DNA of 50,600 bases. Origin: Isochrysis galbana (lineage: Eukaryota > Haptophyta > Isochrysidales > Isochrysidaceae). The translations under genes and the position numbers were made by a program. Under the pieces are notes generated by a model. The model was not told the DNA's origin and ran no database searches. It saw nothing but the letters and a program-made list of their open reading frames with translations. Within the stretch, counting starts at the first letter, position 1. Each line of letters starts with the position of its first letter. Below, one piece after another: positions 34,337 through 44,879 of this stretch. Location of the stretch: the NCBI GenBank assembly GCA_018136815.1, contig CM030942.1, forward strand, positions 3,474,548 to 3,525,147, in the 5' to 3' direction.

Positions 34337-34648
34337 CTAAAAAAATATTCTTGAAAGTGCCTACTGCTATTGCCTCCCACTGCCCTTTCCTCGCGGGTTC
34401 CCTTCGCCATCGCCCTTGCCCCACCCTCACTCTCCTGCTTCCGCTCCCCCCCTCGTTCCTTTTTGTTCGGTTTCGGGGGGTCGACCCATGTGCACTACCT
34501 TGGGTCTGGCTTCGGGGGAGGGGGGAGGCAGGCCTTTTGGTTAATTCGTGGTTTGACGCAATTGTGCTGCGTTTCATTGTGGGGGCCCAGCCGCGAGGCT
34601 TTCCCCATGGGTGGGTCGTGCGGGAGATTTTATCTCCCTGGTACTAGG
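34337..34648 (-). mobile_element. 5'-truncated non-LTR element with 15-bp TSD
   Basis: Flanked by GCTGCCGCTTCTAGG at 34322-34336 and 34649-34663. The left (sense 3') end is A/T-rich, CTAAAAAAATATTC on the plus strand, i.e. ending in T7 on the sense strand. The body resembles 46900-47100 (CATCGCCCTTGCCCCA, GGGGTCG-CCCATGTGCACTAC). No hairpin at the right end, consistent with 5' truncation. Confidence 0.65.
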
Positions 34649-35295
34649 GCTGCCGCTTCTAGGTTACCTAGGGCTGCAAGGAGGCGGTCTTACTTAGGCC
34701 GAGGCACTGCTCGGGGAGCACTATTCCCACGCAGGTTGTAATCGGGTGCAACATTAAGGCTGCCCAAATAGCTCGCCATATCGCGGGCTGGCAATGAATC
34801 GCCTCGCACCGCAAGTTACAAAGAGTCACAGCTAGCGCAGCTAGTAGCCAGCTCTTCTAGGCGGTCTTAGGCCGAGAGGCACTGTTCGGGGGACTCTATT
34901 CTCACTTCACGATGCAGGCAGTGGTGGCCGCCCTCATGTGCGCGTTGTGATTGTTGCGCCAGCATAGTAGTTGGCCAGGGAGCGGAGGCGGCCCGTCAAG
35001 CAGTGAAATCATAGCCCGAGTGAGGTGTGTGGGAGGCGGCTCACGTGCCCATGTTGCTGTCAGGGGATCCATGGAAGGAGAGGTGATGGCACACCACCGC
35101 AGGAGTGCCACACTTGCGGAGCATCGAGAAGCGGAGCTTCATAGCTTGGTAAAGTAGCCGAAACAACCGAGAACGGCTACGCGCTTTATCGGAGTAATAC
35201 CTGCGATTCTTAAGCCATGGCGCATCGGCTGGCAGCGAGCTCGGCCCATCTCTCGTCACGCACATCGGTTCCCTGGTGGCCTCGTGCCTCACAAC

Positions 35296-37819
35296 TCATC
35301 GGTACCGGTCGCGGCTTCGATCGCGCCCTGCGAATCTATCGTCCCGACGCCATGCCCTCTCTCTGCTCCGATCCCGGGCGCGGCCTCTCTCTCTGCTCCG
35401 GTCCCTGCTTGAACTCCTCTCATCTCTGCGCAACGGACGGTCTTTGCTGCAGTCCCGACCTCGGCCCCTCTCAGCGCCTCGGCCCCAGCTCGAATCGCCC
35501 TCATGTCGCCGACGCGAGCTGCCGTCATCGCGGCGCTGATGGTCATCGCGATCCCATCTTGGTCTCCTACAATCGCTCGACAGAGAGCCAGAGCTGCGAC
35601 TACGGCTCTCATCGCGCCCCTTCCGTGGCCGATCCTTATTCTCTCGTTTCTCATGCTTCTTCTCTCGCTTCTCCTTCTTGTGCTTGCGCTCATGTCGCTC
35701 CTTATTATCGTCCCTGTGCGACGCATGACCGTGCGGTTCACCGTGCTGCTCCCTACCTTCGCGGTGATCCCGCCGCGCGCGCTCGCCCTCACGCCGCTCG
35801 CGCTCTCCCCGCCCACGATCGTCGGCGTTGTCGTCGCGCGGCATCGGCGCCTCGCGGCCTTTGGCGGCGCCACAGCGGAAGCATTTCTGCTTGGACGCGA
35901 ACACGTTTGCATTGCACTGCGCGCACACCCAGTCGCCCTCGCGCCGCTGAGGCGCCCGTGGACCGGAATCGGAGCTGCCGACAGGCACATGTGCACTTGG
36001 CGCCCACGTGCCTCCGCCGCCCCCAGCACTGTCATAGGCAGGCATCTCCTCCTTGCGCCTCCTCTTGTTCCAGAGGTGTGAGACTGACTGAGAGAAGTCT
36101 ACGTGGATGCGACGGTCGTCGATGAGCGCACCATCCATCTTGAAGTAGGCCTGAGGGTTCGCGTGCGGGAAATCCCGGTGAGCACGCGTCCGCCCGCTCA
36201 TAAGGGTGTGTGCCAGTGGGACCTCGAGGTGAGTTGCGCGTGGAGTCGTGTGTGACATGCAATCTAGCAAAGCGCGACAAACCTGCGTGCATGCGGCCTC
36301 GGTCTCAAATTCGATGAAAGCATAGTTGAGTGAATCGCCAGTCTTGGGGTCCCGAATAACCTGGTGTCAGCATGGGGCTTTCCGTGTGAGACAGTGATGA
36401 TGCGACTCATCGGCACCAGGCTGAGGGGGGAGGCTGACTAGAAGGGCGCCTCGACGTCTCGGCAAGCGCTCATAGATGGCACGGAGGTCGAAACAAAGGC
36501 ACGGAAGTCGCAACTCGTCCAAAGACTTGGTGCCGGGCGAGACAGATAGCATGAATCGCAGGGGCCATCAAAGACGCTCAGGGATGAATCCCAGAGAGAG
36601 TTCGACTGAGACGCACCTCGCACGAGAGTATGTTGCCGAATCTTCCAAAGATGATGTCTAAGTCCTCGTCTTCGGTCACCGGGTTAAGCTTGCACACAAA
36701 CAGTACATTCTTTGGCGGCTCGATGTCGGCATCTGCGGGCAGGTTCAGTCGGGCAAGCAGGTCCATCTCGCGCCCAAACCAGGACGCTGGCGCAGGATTC
36801 AGGGGCTCCACTTTGGCAACACTCGAGGCTTCACCGCTGTGCAAATGCCTCGCATGTAACAATGATCTGCCCATGGCCACGCATGACAGTGAGTGGCAAG
36901 GGTCTCTAAGTGGGCGCGGCGCGGGCGGCCGCATCGCGTCACTGACCCGGAAGGTCTCCGAGCATTTCGAGCACTTCAGCTCGACTCTTAGCCGCCTTGG
37001 CCTTAAGCTCTTCCTCCACCTCCTCAGCAGTGCGACCGGTTGCTGCATCAGCATCCACGTCCTCGTAGTCAGCCAAGCGCTCCCGATCCTGCTGCAGGAC
37101 AATGTCCGAAGGCGGCGGTGACTCATCAGGAACCTGATGAGGAGGACAGGGAGGATGGGCATCAGCACCTAACGGATGAGCGGTTTGGTGTAGGCCTCGC
37201 CGCGCTGCGCCCGCTCGACGGGATCAGAGCCAGTCGCCGACACGGCGGTAAACACTGCGGCCGCGAACCTCCGCCCCCTCGCTCGCCATACGGTGCGCAC
37301 CTCGAGCCCGGGCGGGTCGTCGAAAGGGTCGTCGAGTATGATTGTGTGTCGGATGCGTACATTCTTATACGGCCTCCCGTCTGAGTCCGCGTACACCTTG
37401 GAGATGGCCACGGCTACATCGAGCCCCTCGGCCACCTGCCCAAAGATGGTGTACTTGTCGTCGAGGTGCTCCTGCGGCCCGTCGACTGTGATGAAGAACT
37501 GCGACCCGTTGGTGCACGGGCCATGCGCAGCCATTGAAACGACTCCCGGCTTGTCGTGCCTCAGCGCGCGGCTGACCTCGTGCTCAAAGAAGCGCGCCTG
37601 TTCACCGTAGAGAATACCATAGACGGACTGCCCACCGGTGCCTGTGCCGGTCGGGTCGCCCGACTGGATGAGCGAGCCGGGTTGCACGTTGTGGAAGAGG
37701 GAGTAGTTGTAGTACTTGAGCTTGCACAGCTTGAGGAAGTTGCGGCTCGCGTTTGGCGCCAGCTGCACGTGCAGGTCGATGACGATGTCTCCGAGCGACG
37801 TCTCGAGGAGCACGGACAT
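35296..37819 (-). CDS. PPIL4: PPIL4/CYP59-type nuclear cyclophilin with RRM, RanBP2-type zinc finger and RS/KE tail
   Basis: Exons 37819-37301, 37133-36947, 36732-36617, 36360-36283 and 36150-35296 join in frame at GT-AG sites to give 584 residues. Order: cyclophilin PPIase (1-~165: [53 protein letters not shown], then [12 protein letters not shown]); acidic linker; RRM (~240-320: [10 protein letters not shown] as RNP2, LNYAFIEFE as RNP1, ending [13 protein letters not shown]); then a RanBP2-type zinc finger (WVCAQC..CFRC; Cys376, 379, 390, 393); then a long Arg/Ser/Glu/Lys/Asp tail. Family members bind RNA and the RNA polymerase II CTD in nuclear speckles and link transcription to splicing. 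The plant homologue has a CCHC knuckle after the RRM and animals have neither, so the finger type is unusual. The start at 37819 follows the long G-run/GA leader. Confidence 0.92.
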
Positions 37820-37878
37820 CTGATGGCTTGGAAGTGCTACCAGAGAGAAAGAGAGAGAGGGAGGGAGGGAGAGGGAGA

Positions 37879-37900
37879 GGGGGGGGGGGGGGGGGGGGGG

Positions 37901-37948
<48 letters not shown>
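37879..37948. repeat. 35-base G-run and (GA)n in the PPIL4 leader
   Basis: G-run 37879-37913, then GA repeats to 37948, 60-130 bases upstream of the PPIL4 start. Same arrangement as in front of the TLC gene. Confidence 0.95.
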
Positions 37949-37955
<7 letters not shown>

Positions 37956-38303
37956 GGGAGTCGAGGCGGCGAGGCGGCGGCGGCGGCGCGGCGGCGGCGG
38001 CGCAGCGGCGGCAAAGAAAAGAATAAAACCAGAGGTACTCCGTGTCCAATCTATTCCTCTGAAGTAGCACCATTGTATCCTCTTTTTTATTCAGCCCCAT
38101 ATGACAATCTAATTTACTCTATAGTTGAGCCCAAGGAAAGTGTTTCTACCTGGGGGATGGTAAAGTAGGTGGTAGGTGGGCAGGCCATGATTCATGCCCT
38201 CATGCGCCTACCAGCAGGCCATTGTGGCGTTACAGACGTTGGCGCCCGACCCGCGCTCGTTTTAAGTAGTAAATATATCATATATCACATTAAATTAAAA
38301 TTA

Positions 38304-38915
38304 CTACCTCCGTTCCAAAACTGAAAAAAATTTCAGTTTTCTTTTCACAGCTCCCCAAAACTTGAAATAAATAAACCGCAACTTCAATGGGGGGGTTGCC
38401 GGTACATGCTGGCTTAATGGGGTGAGGGGGGGGGGGGCTCAGCACTCGAAACACGATTGAAATAGGCAGTTTTTCAATGTGGACTGGGTTTGCAAATCGG
38501 CTGACGCGAACGATTGGCGCGAAAGCTCTTGGCCCGTGGCATTCGCGGCCGCATGGCGCGGCTGAAGGTGGTGGAGCCGCCGCAGCGCGGCGCTCGCACT
38601 GGGGGCGAGTATGAGTGGCAAGGCAAGGGGCGCAAGAAGAGGAGCTCAACCACCAACAGTCCTCCCGGTGGAAACCATCACGCCTTGCGCCTTGCCGCAT
38701 CGTCGTGACGTTGCTTCTGACAGTAAATAGAGTGCCCGTTTTTGACACGTTGTGGGGCGCTTTAGATTTTCGTTAACATCCTCAACGAAAGCACCTTGTT
38801 AAGCCAGCATGTACCCTCCCCACACCCCGGCCTTCCATCTAGTGCCTCCTCTTCTCTAGGCGCCGCCCTCGCTTCCCAAAGGCTCTCTCACATCTCAGTT
38901 TTGGAACGGAGGTAG
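38304..38915. mobile_element. Stowaway-type MITE (612 bp)
   Basis: Perfect 21-bp terminal inverted repeats beginning CTACCTCCGTTCCAAAA, flanked by TA at 38302-38303 and 38916-38917. The end sequence closely resembles the CTCCCTCCGTT... ends of plant Stowaway elements (Tc1/mariner group). No transposase; the interior has chance ORFs only. Confidence 0.88.
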
Positions 38916-39562
38916 TATTTAATATTCTCACCTCACTCGCGGCCACGGACCCACTACTTTTTTCACGCAGCAAACTTTCTACACCCCCACTGCCGCGGCC
39001 CTTCTCCCCCCGCCATCAGGCGGCTCCCCCAGTGCACAGTGCACTACTAGGGGGATAGGGGTGAAGGGCTTAGATGATATGGTCCGGTGGCCTGCGCCCC
39101 CCCCCCCCCCCCGGTGATCCGTTCTCCTCTTCCTCCTACGCCTACCGGGCTGGCGGCGGCCTCAGACCCGACTTATCCTTTAAACAGGTGCGGGACGTAC
39201 TCCTACCTCCTACCTATTTTTCGGTGAGCGGAGCTCTCGCTCCGCCCACCCCCTTCTCCGCGCTCTCGCTGCTCGCGCTCTCTCTCCCCTCTCCCGCGGC
39301 ACGCGCGATGGCGTGCCTGCGGCAGGCCCCCAGCTGCCCATTGGCGACCCTGGAGGCTAATGGCGGCCAGCTCGGGAAGCAGAGGAGGCTGGGGCTGAGC
39401 CCTAGCCTCCCCTGCCTCTCCCTCGCTGGCGCTCTTGAGCCTCAAGGTCCCCCACGCCGCACCTGTCTGCCTGTCGAACAGGGCCACCCCGGGCCGGGAC
39501 GAGCGAAGCAGGCGAGCCTGTGGGGAAGAGAGTGGGTCGGCAGGGCAGTCCCCTCCTGGCAA

Positions 39563-40720
39563 AAAAAAAACTTCTTAATAATCTCGCCACGCGCGCGACC
39601 CTGTACAGCCTCCCTGCAGCCACGCCCGCTTCCCTTATCACCCCTCCACCTGCCTTGCGGCTCGTCCCCTCGTGCTCTACCTAGGGGCTGGGTGTAGTAG
39701 GGTTCCAGTGGCAGACGGTGTGCACCGGTCCCCGATGGCTTATCACACTCCTTCCTTTTTCGCCATCGGGCTACCGGTTATTTCGTTTTTCTTCCTTGCG
39801 CCGGGCGCCAGGCACCTAAGGTCCAGTGTGTCTGTGGGCGTTCATCCGGTGAGGAGCGGTCCGCACCGAGGGTGTGTATGTTTAGGCAAGCCGCTCCACC
39901 ATGACGAGCGCTTGTGCTGCTATTAGCTTCAGGTTCGCACTCATGATTAGGTTCCCTTTGTTGTTGGTCGTAAAGACGGGGGTGCTGAGGTCCCATGGAG
40001 ACTTGATCTTCGGCTTCCTACCTTGGGAAGCCTTGTTCGTGCGCACGGTCGAGGTTCCGTCCGGGGGCTCAAGTCCTCTGACGAGGACCGTGAAGTTCTT
40101 TCGATGACCGGCACGTGGTGGAATGTGTAGTGGTCGAATTCTACTCGGTAGAAGTCTCCTATTATGTATCTCCATGCTATAAGGTAGAGGGCTTTGAGGC
40201 TATCGGGTGTCGATGTGTTCGGGTATGTGAACAGTCTGTCTTTGATTTTCTGAGCCGTCGATCTGCCGCTCGCGGGAGTGAACCCCGCCACGGCTTCTAT
40301 AGTTTGGAAGATCCGAAGCGTGGAGGGGCATCTGGCTAGGTGTGTCGAATTCTCGCGGTGCCTCCCGCAGAATCTACATATAGTGGTGGTCGCCGCCGCG
40401 AATCGGTTACGTGTACCCAGCCTTCTATGGGTAATATGCTTAAAGTGGGGGTGTTTATCCGTGTGTTTTAGCAAGGGGTGGGTGTAGAGTTGTGCCACGT
40501 GTTTCCATTCATAGTGCGTCATTTCTATCTTCCGTGCCCACGTTTCTCGTGCCGGCTGAGGCTTGGCGCAGGGGCCGTTCTTTATGAGCTCCCGCGTTAT
40601 GTCCGACACGGTGACTTGGTCTAGGTGTGTTTTCCCGTCAAGTGTGTATTCGTCCGATAGGGGGAATTCTAGGTGCTTCGGGCCTTTCAGCCCGTCTTCC
40701 CATTTCGAGGGGATGTGGTA
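39563..40720 (-). mobile_element. LINE fragment (3' end) with 16-bp TSD
   Basis: Flanked by AGTCCCCTCCTGGCAA at 39547-39562 and 40721-40736, and inserted in a hairpin-capped retroposon. The minus strand encodes the C-terminal region of a LINE protein: a knuckle CRFCGRHRENSTHLARC (C-x2-C-x8-H-x3-C) in about 40720-40000, then after a frame change KASQGRKPK...SANLKL...ERLA-stop at 39882. The 5' end (RT, endonuclease) is missing. The sense 3' end is TTAAGAAG followed by an oligo-T run against the TSD, where oligo-A is usual. A second copy of the C-terminus is at 8813-8965. Confidence 0.8.
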
Positions 40721-40859
40721 AGTCCCCTCCTGGCAAGCCATCAGGCATGCCAGGAGGATGGGTGGTTCCTCCCCCACGGCTGGGGAGGAGTGGAGAGAGG
40801 GGGGGACTCGTGCCCCCCCATGGGCGAACCAAGTATAAACTTAGTTGATCATATATCAT

Positions 40860-41780
40860 GTGAGATGTGAAACACGGCAGCGGCAGGGGCGAGGTGGGGC
40901 CTCCAAACACAAACATAGAACACAGCAAATACGGCTCGTTATCGCCGTGGTGCCCAGCGGGACAGCCGAGAAGGGGACACGAGAGCGCTCGAGCGATAGC
41001 GCTGAGCGTACGGAAGACACCCGAGGGACGGAAACACGCGCGGGGGAGAGAGACACGCTGGAAAAGAGAGGGATGAAATGAGGCCGGCGACTTAAGCAAA
41101 CACTTGGGGAGGAGGGAGAGGGGAGGACTCCCGGGCGGCGAAGGCAAAGAAAGGGGGGGGGGAATGGGGACGTGAGGTGACGATCCTATCGGAGGCGGAC
41201 GGAATGCGGGCGCGATACAAGGAGGGGGGGAGGGAAACCGGAGCGTGACGACGGAGAGAGAGTCGCGCGGGGAGACCTAATGGCGGGAGAAGTACAAAGA
41301 GAGGTGTATAAACCCTCCCTACCCGCAACAGGACACGACCCAAACACAAAGCTAACCAGCCCGGTCACCAACCTCACTGTACACAAGAGAGCAACAACGA
41401 ACATGCAGAACAAGAGCTTGGACAACAAGAAGAATTCGACATCACGTCATCCATCATCGTCGCCGGTGCTGCTCGCGACGGTGTGGCCCAGAGCCCTCCG
41501 GCAACGCTAGACTCGACATGCGCCCGTTTCCAGCGCGAACAAGTATGCAAAAATCGCGCTAAAAAATCGCGGGTTTCGTAGAATGCGCGCGCGAGACGCT
41601 CGTCGCGCAATGGACCACAAACGCGAATGCGTTCGAATATCGCGCATCGGCGACAGTCAAACCCAGCGATGGAACAGTGCCAAGGCGCCGGGCAGTGTTC
41701 CAGCGCCATCACCTGAAAGTGCAGATGGGATGAGCAGCAACAGTACTGGTTGGCGGGCGCGAACTCCCGCCTTTACGACG
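40860..41780. other. No gene seen; purine-rich spacer
   Basis: GA- and GGAG-rich sequence with short random ORFs on both strands. It holds the repeat fragment at about 41463-41520 shared with 3946-4000. Confidence 0.5.
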
Positions 41781-41790
41781 GGTGCACCCT

Positions 41791-41965
41791 ATGTCTATTT
41801 GCATGAGCTACGCCGACGTGTAGCCCCTATTAGCGGACGACAGTACATGAGAAATTGTGAATGGTTGTTACGAACATGACGTCTATGTTTGTGTATGAGC
41901 TGCGATGTGTAGCCCAAGGCGGACGACAGCACGTGAGAAATCGTGAACGGTCGATTCGAACATGA
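41791..41965. repeat. Two-copy tandem repeat, about 88 bp unit
   Basis: 41791-41878 and 41879-41965 align along their length: TATTTGCATGAGCT/TGTGTATGAGCT, GTGTAGCCC, GCGGACGACAG, TGAGAAATTGTGAA/TGAGAAATCGTGAA, CGAACATGA. It lies about 200 bp downstream of the gene at 42167-42673, in its 3' flank. Confidence 0.8.
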
Positions 41966-42166
41966 TTTCACATATGCTGGATGATGAAGCGATTATCTGG
42001 CCGGACGATCCGGAGAAGATTGCCTTTGCGTTCATTCGCCATGCACCGTCCGCCAGTATGCGCCATTCCTCCGATAGAAGGCGGCCTATTGCAGGATTGC
42101 AAGCACCCAACAGCCCACCGGCTCGCGCCAGTTGCACTCGCGAATGATTCTGTCCCGGCTCGCACT

Positions 42167-42673
42167 TCATGGACCGACACCGGTCGCGAGGCGATAGGCA
42201 ATAGCTGCGACAACGAGCGCAAGGCAGCCTCCGAATGCCTCGCTCGGGATGGCATCGAGGCTTCGCCTCACCCGAGCCGCCCGCATTATTTCGTCCGCAC
42301 CCACGCCCCGCAGTTGGTCCCCGCACGTCAACACGGACGGATTCATCTGCAGCACCTTGATGGCGTCCTCTTTTCCTAGCTCGTCGATCAGTACGCGATA
42401 GGTCTGCTGGATAAGTGTGGGCGTCGCGAAGAGTGGGCAAATGACGTTTGCGTTCTGGCGGACCGCCTGAAGGGCGGCCTCCTCACTCGGGTAGCACTTG
42501 CGCAGCGCCTTCCATAGCGCCTCGACCTCCGATGCCTCAAAGTTTGCCGACCACTTTCCGATGGCCTCGGCAACGCTCTCCGGCAGCCTGCAGCGGACTG
42601 CGGCTCGGGTGGGCGGCCGGCGCGAGGCGAGGGGCGGAGCGACGAGGGTGAGGGTGACGAGGAGCGGGAGCAT
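42167..42673 (-). CDS. Small algal protein with signal-peptide-like start and C-terminal membrane segment
   Basis: A 168-residue single-exon protein. The N-terminus (MLPLLVTLTLVAPPLASRRPPTR) is a short hydrophobic signal followed by an Arg/Pro/Ala-rich, acid-free stretch, as in bipartite plastid targeting of secondary algae. The middle is helical with NANVICPLFATP, VLIDELGKEDAIKVLQMNPSVLTCG and ADEIMRAARVRRSLDAIP. The C-terminus has one membrane span (GGCLALVVAAIAYRLA). The block 'LQMNPSVLTCG' resembles the helical repeat of mTERF-like proteins and of uncharacterised algal proteins, but there is too little for an assignment. Upstream (42675-42780) is CT-rich, as before the other genes. Confidence 0.7.
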   Translation of the reverse strand: MLPLLVTLTLVAPPLASRRPPTRAAVRCRLPESVAEAIGKWSANFEASEVEALWKALRKCYPSEEAALQAVRQNANVICPLFATPTLIQQTYRVLIDELGKEDAIKVLQMNPSVLTCGDQLRGVGADEIMRAARVRRSLDAIPSEAFGGCLALVVAAIAYRLATGVGP

Positions 42674-43340
42674 CGTCCGCCAGAACCTGCTCTACCGTAC
42701 CCGACTCCCCCCCTCCCCCCTCCCTGCTCGGCGTGAGACACCGCTCCCGCTATTCCCTCACTCCTCCCACTACTTTACTCGGCCAGAAATACTCTCTAGG
42801 CGCATTAAATTTAGCTCGTGGCTCGTGGCGCCGCCCACGTCCAGGTCATGTCACGGAGATCGAAACATCCCGAGGCCAACAAAACACAATGACAATGAAG
42901 GAGCGCTCTACAACACTACAACGCGGAGCGAACTGCAAGAACCAGAACGAGGAAGACGAGTCCGACAAAAATGAATTTAAATTTTTAACAAATTTTTATG
43001 GGTCGCGGCGCGGCAAAGGAACGGAACTAGCGCTAACTCAAGACAGGACTCCCTGCCGCGGCGCCGCGGCAAGCGCAAGCACCCTTCCCCCTTATGCCAC
43101 CCAGCTCTTCACTAGCTTTCTACCTGCGCTAGCTGGAGCGCCCCTCCCTCCACACTCAAACAGCCCCCCACGCCAGGATCAGGATCCTGTTCTGGTCTCG
43201 CAGGCAAGGGGGCCTAATGGGAGGGAGAGGAGCAACTCCTCAGAGAGGAGCTGTGGGGAAGGAGATGTCTGAGTGGGGGCGCTATACCCTTGCGCTAGGC
43301 ATGGGCAGCGACGCCGCCTCAAGACATATCCTCCCTCTTG

Positions 43341-43731
43341 TCTTGAGTCGAATTTTTTGGTGCTTGAAACAGAGGGCGAGGGGGGTTGTGCTTCTTGTGT
43401 TGGTTGTAGTTGCAAGAGGGAGTGGGAGAGGGAGTGAAGTGTTGGAAGAGGGCCCAAGGCAGGGCACTGAGTTGTAGGTGACTGTGGCCCACAAGAGTGG
43501 GGTGAAAACGAGAGGTGTATCAGCATGGGTCTTGAGTTGAAATTTTTGGTGCTTTGAACAGAGGGCAAGGGGGTTCGTGCTGTTTGGTTTGGTTGTAGAG
43601 GGAAGGGAGAATGGGAGAGGGAGTCAAGTGTTGAAGGAGTGCCCAAGGCAGGGCACTGAGTTGTAGGTTCTTGTGGCCCAAAGGCAAAGGAGTGGGGTGA
43701 AAACGAGAAGTGAGTCAACATGGAAAACAGA
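43341..43731. repeat. Two-copy tandem duplication, about 190-200 bp unit
   Basis: 43341-43529 and 43530-43731 are diverged direct copies: TTGAGT..GAA..TTTTTGGTGCTT, GGGAGAGGGAGT..AGTGTTG, CCCAAGGCAGGGCACTGAG, GTGGGGTGAAAACGAGA. A minus-strand frame stays open through both copies and would give a repeated Ser/Pro-rich peptide, probably by chance. Confidence 0.85.
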
Positions 43732-43823
43732 GACTTAGGGTGCTCTCCGTAGGAGATTGATGGTTGTGAAGTGCCCTCCCATGTTGGGTGCACTAATGGT
43801 AGAGGTTTCCACCATGGGGAGGG

Positions 43824-44143
43824 TATCACAGGGAGGCCGAAGCGCGGCCCCCTGTGGCTTGAGGATGAGAGCGCGCCGCGCCGCGCCGCGCATCCTGTTA
43901 CTTCGTCACAAGTTAAATGATACCAAAGGGGGCCACTGAACGCATAGGGCACACTAACAGTATCGCTCACAAATCAAACGCACACACGGGGGGATTGCGG
44001 ATTGCGTGGGAGACTCACACAAGCGAACAAGGAGAGAAGGGGAGAGATCACGGCTCGACTCATGCGGCCCTCTCCACCTCCTCATCCCAATATAAGTTCT
44101 AGGGTGCACACCACGCAAAACCATCCGTGACACCCCCTCCTAA
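43824..44143 (-). mobile_element. Copia-like 3' LTR (43824-44132) with polypurine tract, minus orientation
   Basis: On the minus strand AGGAGGGGG (44141-44133) is followed by TGTCACGG (LTR start at 44132), and the LTR ends TGTGATA at 43824. The LTR matches the solo LTR at 8384-8701. The sequence before the polypurine tract (CCCGTACTCCGCTTAG) resembles that before the other two copia polypurine tracts. No RNase H was found upstream on this strand; the interior (44144-44878) is low-complexity. Confidence 0.75.
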
Positions 44144-44879
44144 GCGGAGTACGGGGTATGACGTATGACGCTTACAAACAGAGCAAACAGACAAACCCAA
44201 TCGACTCTCTCATCTCTCATTCCGCCTCCTAAACCGAAAGAAAGCAAAACTCAAGAGAAGAAGATCGATAGGGCTGGGCTTGGTGGCCATGCCCGCGCCC
44301 GATCGCCGGCCTCGCGCGTGCTCGCGGCGATGCGAGAGCGCTCACCTCGCTACCATGTGACTGGCGGAGTGGAGTGGCTGTGGCTGTGGCTGTGGACTGG
44401 GGCTCTAATGATTGTTGAGACAGGGGATGGGGCTCTCCAGGGGCGACCGTGCTCACGGATGGCTGAGCACAGGGAGCGCTGGTGCTGGAGGGAGGCATGG
44501 CACCGGCGGGAGCACCGCTCACACGAGCCTGGGGCGACGGCGGTCGAGAGAGCTCGCCCAGAGCCCCAGGAAATGCGGCCATGGGCGCGACTCTCGGAAC
44601 TCTGGACCGAAAGAAAACGCGGGAAACACACGGGGGCGCGCGCAAGGAAAGAAAGGGGGCGCACACATGAGAAAACAACGGAGGGGGATCGAGAGCGATC
44701 ACCCCTATCCTAACACACGGGGGGAAGAGAGGAAGATCGGGATCGGAGGATCCCCCGATCGGACGGAGAGGATGCAACCCGAAGGGAGAAACCAAAACAC
44801 GCGAAGGCGGGAAAACAAACAGAGAGGGCCTCTCTTTGGGAAACCTAAAGGGCTGCTCTCCCCCTAACCACAACAGACC

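Larger units (their letters stand above)
38288..40847 (-). mobile_element. Hairpin-capped retroposon with 11-bp TSD, carrying two nested insertions
   Basis: Direct repeats ATCATATATCA at 38277-38287 and 40848-40858. The minus-strand start is CAACTAAGTTTATACTTGG at 40847, then CGCCCATGG and a G7C/GC-type hairpin. The body (38918-39562 plus 40737-40847) matches 4664-5410. Insertions: a Stowaway MITE (38304-38915) and a LINE fragment (39563-40720). The sense 3' end before the MITE is A/T-rich. Net length without insertions is about 0.8 kb. Confidence 0.75.

Noticed and set aside
35217-36125. 302-residue plus-strand ORF opposite PPIL4
   Set aside because: Antisense shadow of the Arg/Ser/Asp-rich tail exon.
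43179-43970. 263-residue minus-strand ORF with an internal repeat
   Set aside because: It spans a tandem DNA duplication and part of an LTR; the Ser/Pro-rich product is best explained by the repeat.
44229-44873. 214-residue minus-strand ORF inside the minus-oriented copia-like element, as a possible gag
   Set aside because: Pro/Ser-rich without a CCHC knuckle or gag block; opposing frames are equally open.
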